A stretch of DNA of 64,000 nt from Psychrobacter proteolyticus (GCF_003350005.1 NZ_QLKS01000003.1:554875-618874); one strand, 5' to 3'; positions 26,372-35,762 are shown, counted from the stretch's first letter. The notes: generated by a model from the sequence alone, not told the origin. Program-made: numbers and translations.

Positions 26372-27952
26372 ATGTCGTTTGCCCAAGTCTATACCCGTTC
26401 GGTGGTTGGTCTGCATGCTCCCAAGGTCATCATTGAGGTGCATCTATCGCAAGGACTACCCGCATTGACCATCGTTGGCCTACCTGAGGCCGCCGTGCGT
26501 GAGAGTAAAGACAGGGTACGCTCTGCCATTCTCAATTCAGGTTTCCAGTTTCCCAATCGTCGTCTCACGATCAATTTAGCCCCTGCTGATTTGCCTAAAG
26601 ATGGCGCGCGTTTAGACTTACCAATTGCTATCGGTATACTGGCAGCAAGCGGACAGCTTGAGCCAGAGGTGCTATCAGGATATGAGTTTATTGGCGAGTT
26701 AGCGCTAAATGGTCAATTGCGACAAGTAACTGGTAGTTTGGCAGTTGCACGAGCAATAAAAGCTGAGAAGTTGGCATTAGCATTGTCGCAGTTAGCAGCG
26801 AGTGACCAAGGACAAAATAACTCAAATAACTCGCCGCCGATGACACCGCAACTGATCGTACCGATTGATAATGGTCGTGAGGCCAGCCGCGTTGATGGCG
26901 TAACGATACTAGCTGCTCAGAGTTTAAAAGCAGTTTGCGACCATCTACAGTCGCTCGTTGACCCAAGTGCAAGCTATGAGAGTTTGTCAGTGGTGCAGCC
27001 TAATCCAGCACCGCAGCATGTTGGCTATCAAGTGGACTTAGCCGATGTCAAAGGACAACATCATGCTCGGCGCGCGTTAGAGATTGCCGCTGCGGGCGGT
27101 CATTCATTATTATTTACAGGGCCACCAGGTTCTGGCAAGACGCTTATGGCGTCACGATTGCCAACGATATTGCCAGATTTAAGTGATGAGGATGCGCTAG
27201 AGGTTGCCAGTACCTATTCGGTGGCAGACAGCGATTATGACTATGGGACGCGGCCATTTAGACAAGTCCACCATACGATATCAGCAGTAGCACTAGTCGG
27301 TGGTGGTTCACGACCAAAACCGGGTGAAATCACACTTGCTAATAAAGGCGTGTTATTTCTTGATGAATTACCTGAGTTTGATCGAAGCGTATTGGAAGTA
27401 TTGCGTCAGCCGCTAGAAGCCAAACAAATTACCATTAGTCGCGCTAACTCTCAAATGACTTTTCCGGCTAATTTTCAACTGGTTGCCGCGATGAACCCTT
27501 GCCCATGTGGCTATGATGGCGATACATCAGGACGTTGTCGCTGTCGACCTGAGCAGATCAAACGCTATCAAGACAAACTATCTGGGCCTCTCTTAGATCG
27601 TATTGATTTGCATATCACTGTGCCTGCATTACCGATTGCCGATCTGCAAAATAGTCAGGTAGGTGAAACCTCCAAGCAAGTACGGGCTCGCGTAGTGGTC
27701 GCGCATCAGCATCAAATGCAGCGCCAGCAAAAGGTTAATAATGAGCTTAGCCCTAGCGAAATCGATGAATATATCCAGCTAGGCGACAATGAAAAGCAAT
27801 TATTGCAACTTGCTCAGCAGCGTCTAAATTTATCAGCGCGTGGCTACCACCGAGTATTACGAGTAGCGCGTACAATCGCGGATTTGGCTAACAGTACCGA
27901 TATCAACAGCGCGCACGTATCTGAGGCGCTGAGCTATCGTAGTAAAGCATAA
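26372..27952 (+). CDS. comM: ComM, AAA+ branch-migration helicase of natural transformation (Mg-chelatase family)
   Basis: ComM is a hexameric helicase that extends recombination of incoming DNA. The 526-residue product has the N-terminal Lon-like domain (LHAPKVIIEVHLSQGLPALT, then GLPEAAVRESKDRVRSA). The AAA+ core carries Walker A GPPGSGKT, Walker B VLFLDELPEF and the NPCPCG motif with later cysteines, and the C-terminal Mg-chelatase segment follows (SARGYHRVLRVARTIADL). The start at 26372 has AGGAA seven bases upstream and matches the family start MSFAQVYTR; an earlier in-frame start adds 32 residues without support. A variable stretch lies at about residues 165-180. Confidence 0.95.
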   Translation: MSFAQVYTRSVVGLHAPKVIIEVHLSQGLPALTIVGLPEAAVRESKDRVRSAILNSGFQFPNRRLTINLAPADLPKDGARLDLPIAIGILAASGQLEPEVLSGYEFIGELALNGQLRQVTGSLAVARAIKAEKLALALSQLAASDQGQNNSNNSPPMTPQLIVPIDNGREASRVDGVTILAAQSLKAVCDHLQSLVDPSASYESLSVVQPNPAPQHVGYQVDLADVKGQHHARRALEIAAAGGHSLLFTGPPGSGKTLMASRLPTILPDLSDEDALEVASTYSVADSDYDYGTRPFRQVHHTISAVALVGGGSRPKPGEITLANKGVLFLDELPEFDRSVLEVLRQPLEAKQITISRANSQMTFPANFQLVAAMNPCPCGYDGDTSGRCRCRPEQIKRYQDKLSGPLLDRIDLHITVPALPIADLQNSQVGETSKQVRARVVVAHQHQMQRQQKVNNELSPSEIDEYIQLGDNEKQLLQLAQQRLNLSARGYHRVLRVARTIADLANSTDINSAHVSEALSYRSKA

Positions 27953-28001
27953 TCTATGTTTGAGAAAGTTACACTGTGATGAAAGATAGACTTCACATAG
28001 A

Positions 28002-28685
28002 CTAGACTTTATCTTTCATAATCCAAGCAACCAAGTCAGCAAAGTGGTCAAATGCTTCGGTCGGATTTAGTTCGCGAATGTCTTGCCCATAGTTGTAGCC
28101 ATAAGACAGGCCGAGCGTGTCCATATTGGCGTTCTGTCCAGCCAACATATCGTTTCTAGAGTCTCCAATCATAACTGCCTGATTGACACTGATATTGAGA
28201 GTCTCACAGACATGCAGTAGGGGCGTTGGGTCTGGTTTTTTGACAGGTAAACTGTCACCACCCATCACTTCACTAAACAAATCTTGCCAGCCAAACGACT
28301 GTAATATCTTCGGTACAAATCGAATGGGCTTGTTGGTAACTAAAGCAAGCGTATAGCCAGCTGCGTGCAGTTTTTTGAGTCCGTCATCGACATCTGGATA
28401 GGCAACCGTTTTACTACCACTGAGGTTTTTATAAGCCTCAAAAAATATTTGCTCTGCATGATCGGCTTCCTCAACCGTTAGCTCACCCTCTGCTACTTCC
28501 ACTTTACCAACCAACGCGCGCTCTACGAGCAGGCGTGAGCCATTTCCTATCCAGTTACGTATCGTCTCGATAGGGTAGGTGTCTTTGCCTAATGTGGTTA
28601 GCATGGTGTTGGTGGCGTCGGCCAAATCAGGTACGCTATCAATGAGCGTTCCATCAAAATCAAAAATTAAAAGCTGCTTATTCAT
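28002..28685 (-). CDS. gph: Phosphoglycolate phosphatase, HAD family
   Basis: This 227-residue HAD hydrolase has motif I IFDFDGTLIDSVPDL (nucleophile D9, acid D11), motif II VTNKP, the lysine in VKKPDPTPL and motif IV GDSRNDMLAG, with an alpha-helical cap of type C1. This fits Gph, which removes 2-phosphoglycolate formed in DNA repair, although other small phosphatases share the layout. GAGGA precedes the ATG. It is convergent with comM with a 49-bp gap. Confidence 0.88.
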   Translation of the reverse strand: MNKQLLIFDFDGTLIDSVPDLADATNTMLTTLGKDTYPIETIRNWIGNGSRLLVERALVGKVEVAEGELTVEEADHAEQIFFEAYKNLSGSKTVAYPDVDDGLKKLHAAGYTLALVTNKPIRFVPKILQSFGWQDLFSEVMGGDSLPVKKPDPTPLLHVCETLNISVNQAVMIGDSRNDMLAGQNANMDTLGLSYGYNYGQDIRELNPTEAFDHFADLVAWIMKDKV

Positions 28686-28802
28686 CGTTCCTCACTATTA
28701 AAAATCGTTATATTTATTATATTGGCCATACCTTAGCACAGTAGTACTTCGAGACCAGTCAATTTAGCTACTTGTTGGGCTTAATGTCTTGAGTATTAGC
28801 AA

Positions 28803-29303
28803 CTATTCGACATCTTTGTAGCGTTCACGATGCTCTTTTTTCATTCTTAAATAATCTTTGTTCTCACGGCATTCATCCCATTTAACTTTAAAGATTCGTG
28901 CAGATTCTGCCTTGATTGGATCTTCCTCTTGTCGTGGCAATTCTTCGCGGCCATGAGCGCCGCTTTGACCTTTTTTATCATCAGGTACCGCGCCTTTATA
29001 TTTTTTGCCGCCTTTATGATTGGCATAGCGTCGAGCGCGGGTATAGCCCATTTGTATAAACTTTCGCGCCATATCTGCACCGACAAAGTCGTCGTCAGCC
29101 AAGTAATCTAAAAACATCTGATAGATAGCCTCACTACTCTCGCGGGCGATGTCAGGAGTCGCAAAGCGCCAATGGGGTAAAATCTCAGACTTATAAGGCT
29201 CTACCAGTAATACGCCTTGCTCACCGCGACCGACACGGTACAACTCAGGCTGAGCGCGCAAATCCAAACTCTTATAATCCAAGTCGTAATCAAACTCTCT
29301 CAT
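28803..29303 (-). CDS. DUF4385 family protein
   Basis: The 166-residue protein resembles DUF4385 in its N-terminal FDYDLDYKSLDLRAQPELYRVGRGEQGVL, its core LPHWRFATPDIARES and the GYTRARRYANHKGGKKY stretch. The C-terminus is highly charged and looks disordered. No catalytic motif or membrane segment is seen and the function is unknown. It lies 117 bp upstream of gph in the same direction. Confidence 0.75.
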   Translation of the reverse strand: MREFDYDLDYKSLDLRAQPELYRVGRGEQGVLLVEPYKSEILPHWRFATPDIARESSEAIYQMFLDYLADDDFVGADMARKFIQMGYTRARRYANHKGGKKYKGAVPDDKKGQSGAHGREELPRQEEDPIKAESARIFKVKWDECRENKDYLRMKKEHRERYKDVE

Positions 29304-29509
29304 AGCTATGACCTATTATTTTTATCTATTCGTATATGGTTATTGAGTATACTTAGCCAAGCTGTTTAGAAAAAAGCACAAAAATGTTATGCAACCGTGA
29401 CAGTAGGTATTTAGCATCAAGAGCGTTCAGTAGAAATAGTTATGGTAAAGTCAGCTGTGAGACGTATAAAGGCTATGAGTATGACGAATACAATGCTACG
29501 AGAGATATT

Positions 29510-29866
29510 ATGTTGAGAAATAAGATAAGTGTAAATGAGCTGAGCCGTTTGCGATTACCCAAAAATATACTGGTAGCGTGGCTATTGTTAACGATAAGCG
29601 TACTAGCCAATACGACTGCCCACAGCGCGTGGTTTGAACGTTTGATTCCGCAAGGTGAGACTTATACGGTACGCGAGATAGATCGCGATTTGGCATTTGT
29701 GATAGATGGCTTTATCTACGATGCGCGCACGTCTTGTTTTTTAGCAGTGGGTGATCGAGTGATATTTTTTGAAGGGCGTCACGGTATTGACTACCGCGCA
29801 ACTATATACGACTTGGATTCGCGTGAGCGCTGTAATTTACTACTACGAGGTCGGTTGTCCGAATAA
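29510..29866 (+). CDS. Hypothetical secreted or membrane-anchored protein
   Basis: I do not recognise the family. From the ATG at 29510 (GAGAG upstream) the 118-residue product has a charged n-region, a hydrophobic core NILVAWLLLTISVLA and a possible cleavage after AHSA. A small beta-rich domain with two cysteines (SCFLAVGD, ERCNLLL) follows, which could form a disulfide in the periplasm. A reading starting at 29384 is longer but puts the hydrophobic stretch far from the N-terminus. It is transcribed toward tRNA-Phe and shares a terminator with it. Confidence 0.6.
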   Translation: MLRNKISVNELSRLRLPKNILVAWLLLTISVLANTTAHSAWFERLIPQGETYTVREIDRDLAFVIDGFIYDARTSCFLAVGDRVIFFEGRHGIDYRATIYDLDSRERCNLLLRGRLSE

Positions 29867-29937
29867 TGGTCGGCTCTACGAATAAAAGCAACGCATGAAT
29901 AAAATGGACGCTAAAGAGTACGGTAAAGTTTAAACAT

Positions 29938-29974
29938 AAAAAAAGCCCCGAACATTGCTGTTCAGGGCTTTTTA
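29938..29974 (-). terminator. Terminator between the secreted-protein gene and tRNA-Phe
   Basis: AAAAAGCCCnGAAC pairs with GTTCnGGGCTTTTT around a 6-base loop. It is symmetric enough to end transcripts from both sides. Confidence 0.85.
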
Positions 29975-29990
29975 GAATTCTATTAACGAA

Positions 29991-30066
29991 TGGTGGCTCG
30001 AGGCAGGATCGAACTGCCGACACACGGATTTTCAATCCGTTGCTCTACCTACTGAGCTATCGAGCC
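29991..30066 (-). tRNA. tRNA-Phe (anticodon GAA)
   Basis: On the minus strand the 76-base sequence begins GGCTCGATAGCTCAG and ends with an encoded CCA. The acceptor stem pairs GGCTCGA with TCGAGCC. The D arm has AGCTCAG..GGTAGAGC and the anticodon stem-loop reads ACGGATT-GAA-AATCCGT. The T arm GTTCGATCC is standard. Terminator follows at 29938-29974. Confidence 0.97.
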
Positions 30067-30189
30067 GTCTTCGTTGAGGTCGCTATTAAACTAAATATAC
30101 GCGCTTCTGTCAAGCTGTTTTTGCATTATATCTGATAAAAGACGATAAATAATTAAATATTGGCAAAATTCACCGTTTTAGGGCTCAGT

Positions 30190-30609
30190 TTAGTCTTTTA
30201 CACGCAATAGTTCGTACTCGCTCATGATACGGTGAATATCGGCGTCCGCGGGGACAAATTTACGTACGCCTTTTCTAACTTCGCAATCATAGACCAGTTT
30301 AATAAACTTGGCATCGATAGCACGTTTACGATTCTCTGGATGCACAGTGAGGTACTGCAGGCGCTTAGCATTGGTCTGCCCATCATCAAAGCAGGCGACA
30401 GCGGCAATAGGCTTATCATTGAACATCCCGACATAGAGGTACTGTCCACGTTTAAACCCTTGCTCAACGATATTTAATACCTCGAGACCGTCAGGCTGTG
30501 CATCATCACTATCGTACAACGCTTGCAAGCGCTCTGCTAGCTCATTGTCACGAGCAGGTTTTTTGATAAGTGGTGCATCCAAACTATTAATGGCGATCGC
30601 TTCTAAAGG
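30190..30609 (-). CDS. PanZ/PanM-like acetyltransferase-fold protein
   Basis: This is a small GNAT-fold protein of 139 residues. YLYVGMFNDKPIAAVACFDD and RLQYLTVHPENRKRAI match the strands and the acetyl-CoA loop region of GNAT proteins. The layout resembles the acetyl-CoA sensor PanZ (PanM), which promotes PanD cleavage and regulates pantothenate synthesis. The loop lacks the usual GxG of active acetyltransferases (RKRAID), in line with a sensor rather than an enzyme. AGGAA lies just before the ATG at 30609; a longer start at 30708 has no ribosome site. Assignment is from overall pattern, so moderate. Confidence 0.6.
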   Translation of the reverse strand, partial: PLEAIAINSLDAPLIKKPARDNELAERLQALYDSDDAQPDGLEVLNIVEQGFKRGQYLYVGMFNDKPIAAVACFDDGQTNAKRLQYLTVHPENRKRAIDAKFIKLVYDCEVRKGVRKFVPADADIHRIMSEYELLRVKD

Positions 30610-30998
30610 CATAGCAGTTCCTATAAATAGAGGGTTTCTATAGTATAAATTAGCAGTATGAGACAGCACAATGTCATAGCGTGCAGTGCCGTAAATAAGG
30701 GTCTTCAAAGTCGGCGCGAGTCATGATTGATAATACTGAACACACTATTTTAGCAGAATGAGGTGATTTTGTGCGTGGTTTACCGCTTGGTCGTGGCAGT
30801 AAATGTTAGGGTTTGCTATGATGAGGCTATATAATATTTGGTATGTATAAACCCTAATATGTTGATATCTTTTGTATATATCATTTTTTAATACATTTTT
30901 TGCTAAGGTCTGTCCCAGACACTAGTAAAATATTTTGGGCAGGTTTTTGCCTTATTTACTGACCGCTTTTCACTGATAAAAACTGATAGAGAGTAGCC
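30610..30998. other. Intergenic region before hisB with a terminator-like hairpin
   Basis: The gap separates divergent genes. At 30910-30948, CTGTCCCA pairs with TGGGCAG (one bulge) and is followed by GTTTTT on the plus strand, 50 bp before hisB. It may be an attenuator in the hisB leader, but no His-rich leader peptide is seen. Confidence 0.4.
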
Positions 30999-31664
30999 AT
31001 GACAGCCAATGCAACGACGACTGCTGCCACACCTGAGCAAACTGAGTCGAAAAACGTAAACCTATATGGTCGTCCTGAACGTATCGCGACCGTTGAGCGT
31101 ATCACTGCCGAAACACAAATCACCTGTACCGTTAATTTAGATGGTACAGGTAAAGGCGTGGTAGACACTGGTGTGCCATTTTTGGACCATATGATTGATC
31201 AAATTAAGCGTCACGGTTTGTTTGACTTAGACATCAAATGTACCGGTGATACCTTTATTGATGACCATCATAGCGTCGAAGACACTGGTATTACCCTTGG
31301 TCAAGCCTTTAACAAAGCATTGGGCGATAAAAAGGGCATTCGTCGTTATGGGCACTTTTATGCGCCGCTAGATGAGTCATTAACCCGGGCTGTCGTCGAT
31401 CTGTCAGGGCGCCCTGGTTTGCATATGGATATCCCATTTACGCGCTCGCACGTCGGCCGTTTCGATGTGGATTTGTTCAGTGAGTTCTTTTATGGGTTCG
31501 TTAATCATTCATGGATGACCGTACACTTAGATAATTTGAAAGGCAAAAATAGCCATCACCAAATCGAATCAACCTTTAAAGCTTTTGCTCGTGCGTTACG
31601 TATGGCCTGTGAATATGATGAGCGTGCGTTGAATACCCTGCCATCGACCAAAGAGGCTTTCTAA
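30999..31664 (+). CDS. hisB: Imidazoleglycerol-phosphate dehydratase
   Basis: HisB removes water from imidazole-glycerol phosphate, step seven of histidine synthesis. The manganese-binding repeats are intact: [24 protein letters not shown] and, in the second half, the [19 protein letters not shown] motif. At 221 residues it is the monofunctional type, with about 25 extra Ala/Thr-rich residues at the N-terminus. GAGAG lies seven bases before the ATG. hisH follows, and hisA is 21 kb away. Confidence 0.97.
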   Translation: MTANATTTAATPEQTESKNVNLYGRPERIATVERITAETQITCTVNLDGTGKGVVDTGVPFLDHMIDQIKRHGLFDLDIKCTGDTFIDDHHSVEDTGITLGQAFNKALGDKKGIRRYGHFYAPLDESLTRAVVDLSGRPGLHMDIPFTRSHVGRFDVDLFSEFFYGFVNHSWMTVHLDNLKGKNSHHQIESTFKAFARALRMACEYDERALNTLPSTKEAF

Positions 31665-31852
31665 GGTGTATTTAAGGCTCTTCTACGGTGTCAGTCAAGC
31701 TTGGCGTACTAGCTGTACAGCCTGCGCTTGACTTCCTTGTAGCAAAACCTTATCTACACCCGCGATAATAGAAAAGGCCATAGCCAACAATATAAATGGT
31801 CAATAATATAAATAGTACAGTAGTCAAAATATTTAAAAATGAGAACCAATCG

Positions 31853-32488
31853 ATGACTAAAGTAGCACTATTAGATTATGGTATGGGCAACCTGCATTCT
31901 GCTAGCAAGGCCCTATCGGTAGTCGGGGCAGAAGTCTCTATCACCAATGATCCAAAAATCGTCGCGGCGGCAGATAAGATCGTTTTCCCTGGTGTGGGTG
32001 CGATGCGTGACTGTATCGCTGGTATGCACGAGGCGGGCATTGATGAAGTGATACGCCATGCAGTGTTTAACAAGCCCGTTATGGCCATCTGTGTGGGCAT
32101 GCAGGCGTTGTTTGAGCAGTCAGCTGAAAATGGTGGCACGGATTGCCTAGGCATCTTAAACGGCACTGTAGAAGCGTTTGACCCTACGTGGAAAGACAAG
32201 CAGGGCGCAACGATAAAAGTACCGCATATGGGCTGGAATACCATTAGCGGTATGGATTTTGACCATCCGCTTTGGCACGGTATCGAAGACAACGCGCATT
32301 TTTACTTTGTGCATAGCTATTACTGTGAACCTGCCGATAGCTCACAAGTGGCGGCGGTATGTGACTATGGGCAACCGTTCTGCGCTAGTGTGATCCAAGA
32401 CAATCTATTTGCCACCCAGTTCCATCCAGAAAAGAGCCATACTGCTGGCTTGCAACTGCTCAAGAACTTCGTAGAGTGGAATGTGTAA
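31853..32488 (+). CDS. hisH: Imidazole glycerol phosphate synthase, glutaminase subunit
   Basis: HisH supplies ammonia from glutamine to HisF. The class I amidotransferase triad is visible: the nucleophile Cys in [12 protein letters not shown], and His and Glu in FHPEKS near the C-terminus. The start at 31853 gives [14 protein letters not shown] at the N-terminus and 211 residues, the normal size; a longer reading adds 19 unsupported residues. HisF is not in this window. Confidence 0.97.
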   Translation: MTKVALLDYGMGNLHSASKALSVVGAEVSITNDPKIVAAADKIVFPGVGAMRDCIAGMHEAGIDEVIRHAVFNKPVMAICVGMQALFEQSAENGGTDCLGILNGTVEAFDPTWKDKQGATIKVPHMGWNTISGMDFDHPLWHGIEDNAHFYFVHSYYCEPADSSQVAAVCDYGQPFCASVIQDNLFATQFHPEKSHTAGLQLLKNFVEWNV

Positions 32489-32526
32489 GTAGTTGATCAA
32501 CGTGAAGTGAATATTTAATTTAGTAG

Positions 32527-32561
32527 AAGGTAGATTATCAATTGTATAATCTGCCTTTTTT
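32527..32561 (+). terminator. Rho-independent terminator of hisH
   Basis: GGTAGATTAT pairs with ATAATCTGCC (one G-U) around 7 bases and is followed by six T. Confidence 0.85.
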
Positions 32562-32671
32562 ATGCTCAGCCATCACTTTGTAGCGGCTATTCTTTAGCTA
32601 TTATAGTTTAGCCGTTATGGTTTAGTGATACGCTCAGTTATTTTCTACTCGCTTATACTTGGAATATCTCA

Positions 32672-33061
32672 GTGGATTTTACTGCCTTTAAAATGAATGT
32701 TGTGGAAACAACTGGCCTTGCCAAAGATGCCTTACATATCTATGTCGGTGTTGGTGTTTATCTGCTGTGTCTGGTTGCGCTGCGTCCTATTATCAAAAGC
32801 CAAGGTATTCGATCATTTATCGCTCTGATCTTCGTGACTTGCATTGCGCTGTTGGGTGAGTATTTAGACAATCGAGATACGATTGAATCGCTTGGCTTGG
32901 CAGGCTTGAGCCGTGATCAAATACTCGCAAGTATCCGTGATTTGATTAATACGTGTATGCTGTCGTATGTGCTCTTTGCCCTGAATAAGTGGACAACCAT
33001 ATTTCGACCAACCAATAAATCGACTTCATTGACCAAACGCCATAAAAAAACGGACTATTAG
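32672..33061 (+). CDS. Small membrane protein, weakly VanZ-like
   Basis: The 129-residue protein has hydrophobic helices at about 21-40 (ALHIYVGVGVYLLCLVAL), 48-63 (FIALIFVTCIALLGEYL) and 96-107, and a basic C-terminus. The order helix, 'LLGEYLDNR', then 'SIRDLINTCML' faintly recalls VanZ-like proteins, but I would not assign the family. A GTG start is used, with GGAA 11 bases upstream; an ATG at 32693 is the alternative. The stop codon lies inside the following terminator. Confidence 0.6.
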   Translation: MDFTAFKMNVVETTGLAKDALHIYVGVGVYLLCLVALRPIIKSQGIRSFIALIFVTCIALLGEYLDNRDTIESLGLAGLSRDQILASIRDLINTCMLSYVLFALNKWTTIFRPTNKSTSLTKRHKKTDY

Positions 33062-33075
33062 TTAGTCCGTTTTTT
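33045..33075 (+). terminator. Strong bidirectional terminator
   Basis: AAAAAACGGACTA pairs perfectly with TAGTCCGTTTTTT. The loop contains the stop codon of the preceding gene. It can also end the convergent DUF3592-like gene. Confidence 0.93.
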
Positions 33076-33083
33076 GTTGTACC

Positions 33084-33551
33084 TCAAAAAATATTTAGTT
33101 TGTTGCTTGAGGAGAGGAACAAAGCTAATACCACAGCAATTATCGGCAACACCAAAAATTTACTCCATCCAAACGGCAAAGCATAAGCCAGCTTCGGGTA
33201 AAAAGGGCAGACATAGACAGCTATTCTGTCTTCTGAAGTTATCGAATTCGCTACTGCCTTTCTAACTCCTTTTTCACCAAAACTACGCACCCCTCCAAAA
33301 GCATTCAGTAATGTGCTGGTATAGATGACACCTTCGAACTCATATTGATACTTAATAAAAAGCTCATGCACATCATGCAGATAAGAGAATTTGGCAGAAG
33401 TAATCACTACTCTTTTGCTTAAAACCTTTGAATCTACTTTTGGAAAACATAAAAATATAAAGTCAGTTATGATCGCTATTAAGATCCACACCAAAAAAAT
33501 AGCTGAAAATATAAATATGCCATAGAGTAAAAATATTGGGTACATATCCAT
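33084..33551 (-). CDS. DUF3592-like membrane protein
   Basis: Two membrane helices (about residues 5-33 and 130-146) flank a soluble beta-rich domain. The stretch YQYEFEGVIYTSTLLNAFGG and VYVCPFYPKLAYAL resembles the 'Y-x-Y-x-x-x-G-x-x-Y' and 'V-x-Y-x-P' pattern of DUF3592 proteins. Function is unknown. Base composition is lower in GC than avtA next door, which suggests an accessory gene. It is 19 bp downstream of avtA in the same direction. Confidence 0.6.
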   Translation of the reverse strand: MDMYPIFLLYGIFIFSAIFLVWILIAIITDFIFLCFPKVDSKVLSKRVVITSAKFSYLHDVHELFIKYQYEFEGVIYTSTLLNAFGGVRSFGEKGVRKAVANSITSEDRIAVYVCPFYPKLAYALPFGWSKFLVLPIIAVVLALFLSSSNKLNIF

Positions 33552-33570
33552 CAGACTCTAAGTTTATATG

Positions 33571-34893
33571 TTAGCTATTAGCCTCATCATATAATGCACG
33601 CACTACTTCACCAATAACTCTAATACCATCAGTCAGCGTTTGCTCATCTGCGGCAATACTCATACGAATACACTCGTGCGCATGCTGATAATTGCTGACA
33701 TCGACACCGGGGAAGAAGTACTCGCTTGGTACAATAAGCGTGCCTTTTTCTTTCAGGCGCTCGTACAGCTCAAGCGTGCTAATCGGCAAGTCTCTAAACC
33801 ATAGCCAGAAAAATATCGCCCCTTCAGGCTTATGAATCATTAGCGGATAGTCGCCCAATGCGTCTTTTAATAGCTTCACAGCGAGTTTCGCCTGCTTTTG
33901 ATAAAACGGCTTAATCTCATTATCGGATAGCTGTTTGATACGATCGTTTTCGACCAATGGCGTGGCAATCGCTGCACCAAAGCGGGTCGGTGCTAGATTG
34001 ACCACGGCATTCATCGCGCTAACCGCTTCAATCACTTCCGCATCGGCGACGATAATACCCGTACGCATACCGGGCAAGCCAATCTTCGACAGGCTAAAGC
34101 AAAGAATCGTATTGTTGTCCCAATTCAAATTGACATCAGAGTAGATGATATTCGGGAAGGGCATACCGTAAGCGTTATCGATAATCAGTGGTATGTCATA
34201 GCGCTTGGCAATCTCGGCCAAATGCGCCATTTCGTCATCGGTGAGCACGTTGCCAGTCGGGTTGGTCGGGCGTGAGCAACAAATCGCCCCAATACGACCT
34301 TCCTTTAACGCTGGCAAGTTTTCTAACGCGTCAAAATCCACACGATATTTAAAAAAGCCTTCTTCGCCATCATGCGTCACCTCATCGATATGCGGCAATA
34401 CGGCTGCGAAATGTTGACCTTCTACATGCACATCACTATAGCCAATATACTCCGGGGTCAATGGCAGTAGAATGGACTTGTCGACAGACTCGTTCTTTTC
34501 ATCTTTGAACGCACCGCCAAACAGATTAAACAAATAGAAAAACGCATTCTGTGAGCCGTTGGTCAGGGCGATGTTTTCTGCCGTGAGATTCCAATCATAA
34601 TGACGATTAAAGAAGCCAACCAAAGCATCGATAAAGCCAGCATCCCCTTGCGGGTTGGAGTAGTTCGCCATGCTGATAATGGCACTGCTATTGGCTTCGC
34701 CCGTATCATTATCAACACCCAGTGCCTTATACGTCTCCAAAAACAGCTCATTGACGGCATCAATTTTGGCAGGGTTACCACCGCCCAGCATGTTGACTGG
34801 CTGATCGCTTTTTAGCGCATCGCCCAGATCATCCATCAATTGTGAGATGCCAGTGGGCTGGGTAAATTTTTGACCGAACTTCGAGAATTTCAT
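33571..34893 (-). CDS. avtA: Valine-pyruvate aminotransferase
   Basis: AvtA is a PLP-dependent class I aminotransferase that exchanges the amino group between valine and pyruvate. The 440-residue protein opens MKFSKFGQKFTQPTGISQLMDDLG, the AvtA start. It has SRPTNPTGNVLTDDE (208-222), D239 in IIDNAYG and the PLP lysine K270 in SLSKIGLPGMRTG. Length matches the E. coli enzyme closely. No ribosome site is obvious. Confidence 0.95.
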   Translation of the reverse strand: MKFSKFGQKFTQPTGISQLMDDLGDALKSDQPVNMLGGGNPAKIDAVNELFLETYKALGVDNDTGEANSSAIISMANYSNPQGDAGFIDALVGFFNRHYDWNLTAENIALTNGSQNAFFYLFNLFGGAFKDEKNESVDKSILLPLTPEYIGYSDVHVEGQHFAAVLPHIDEVTHDGEEGFFKYRVDFDALENLPALKEGRIGAICCSRPTNPTGNVLTDDEMAHLAEIAKRYDIPLIIDNAYGMPFPNIIYSDVNLNWDNNTILCFSLSKIGLPGMRTGIIVADAEVIEAVSAMNAVVNLAPTRFGAAIATPLVENDRIKQLSDNEIKPFYQKQAKLAVKLLKDALGDYPLMIHKPEGAIFFWLWFRDLPISTLELYERLKEKGTLIVPSEYFFPGVDVSNYQHAHECIRMSIAADEQTLTDGIRVIGEVVRALYDEANS

Positions 34894-35244
34894 AAGGCTA
34901 CCATGCTGTTTGGGAGGGTGTTATAAGTGGGTATTTAACCGATAAAGTTGGGCTAGTATAGCAAATGAGAAGTATAAAATAAGCAAAGTGCGTGGCAGAT
35001 GTGGGTTTATATGTCTATACAGCTTATGAAGCAAAAAAAGCCTTCTATATGAATAGAAGGCGTTTAAGTTTGAGGTTTTAAAGGCTGGGTTTCTTGGAGT
35101 TAATCTCGCTATCCGTTCATATCGTATATGCCCACTGGCGCGGTGATTAAAGGCTGATAGCGTTTCTGTTGACTCGATAACCCTATCAGCTAAGTCCTTA
35201 GAATAGGCAGAATGCTTCGCGTACTCTTATTATTGCAATGATGG
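34894..35244. other. Intergenic region at the left edge of the AT-rich block
   Basis: It contains the hairpin terminator at 35033-35065 and an inverted repeat, GCTGATAG at 35153-35160 with CTATCAGC at 35183-35190. No coding sequence is seen. It may be the scar or border of inserted DNA. Confidence 0.4.
35033..35065 (-). terminator. Terminator on the minus strand, downstream of the DUF1643 gene
   Basis: GCCTTCTAT pairs with ATAGAAGGC around ATGA. The seven A before it read as a T-run on the minus strand. Confidence 0.8.
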
Positions 35245-35730
35245 TTAAAGAACTAGGAAGGATTCTAAAGAAGTTTCTTTTGACAAATAGAGAGGGTGTT
35301 TAGGCTGATTGTTTTTAGTTTTTCCAAAGCAAAAATATTCTTCTCGATATGAATTGATTAATTTAAGCACATCTATATCACGTGATTCATGACTCCCGTG
35401 ATTACCCCAACATAAAATTGTTTTGTTTGTTCGAGCGATAGCATCTATAATATAAGCATCGTTTTTTTCACCTATAGGATTAATAAACTCTTTCATTGCT
35501 TTAGGCGATGTCGAACGGTAAGCGAATAGATTTACTAAAATCAAACCATCAAACCCTAGGGATTTGCTAAAGTTCATGCATCTTACTAGAGTGGGATCAT
35601 CTTTGTTCGCATCCGCGGTAGAAGGGTTTAGACCTATAAGTGACACCAGATTTTCGCCGTTTGGATTCCATTTTCGCATTAAATTGTACCGATATTGGTC
35701 ACAAGTCGAGATAGTGGCTTGTTTCAACAT
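35245..35730 (-). CDS. DUF1643 family protein
   Basis: The 161-residue protein matches DUF1643 by YRYNLMRKWNPNGENLVSLIGLNPSTADANKDDPT near the N-terminus, FDGLILVNLFAYRSTSP, and CWGNHG. These give a uracil-glycosylase-like or nucleotide-binding impression but no proven activity. The family is common in phage and accessory DNA. It is transcribed away from the MazG-like gene with only 32 bp between the two starts, so the promoters must overlap or be shared. Confidence 0.8.
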   Translation of the reverse strand: MLKQATISTCDQYRYNLMRKWNPNGENLVSLIGLNPSTADANKDDPTLVRCMNFSKSLGFDGLILVNLFAYRSTSPKAMKEFINPIGEKNDAYIIDAIARTNKTILCWGNHGSHESRDIDVLKLINSYREEYFCFGKTKNNQPKHPLYLSKETSLESFLVL

Positions 35731-35762
35731 AATTTATAAACCTATAGATAGCGGGTAAATTC

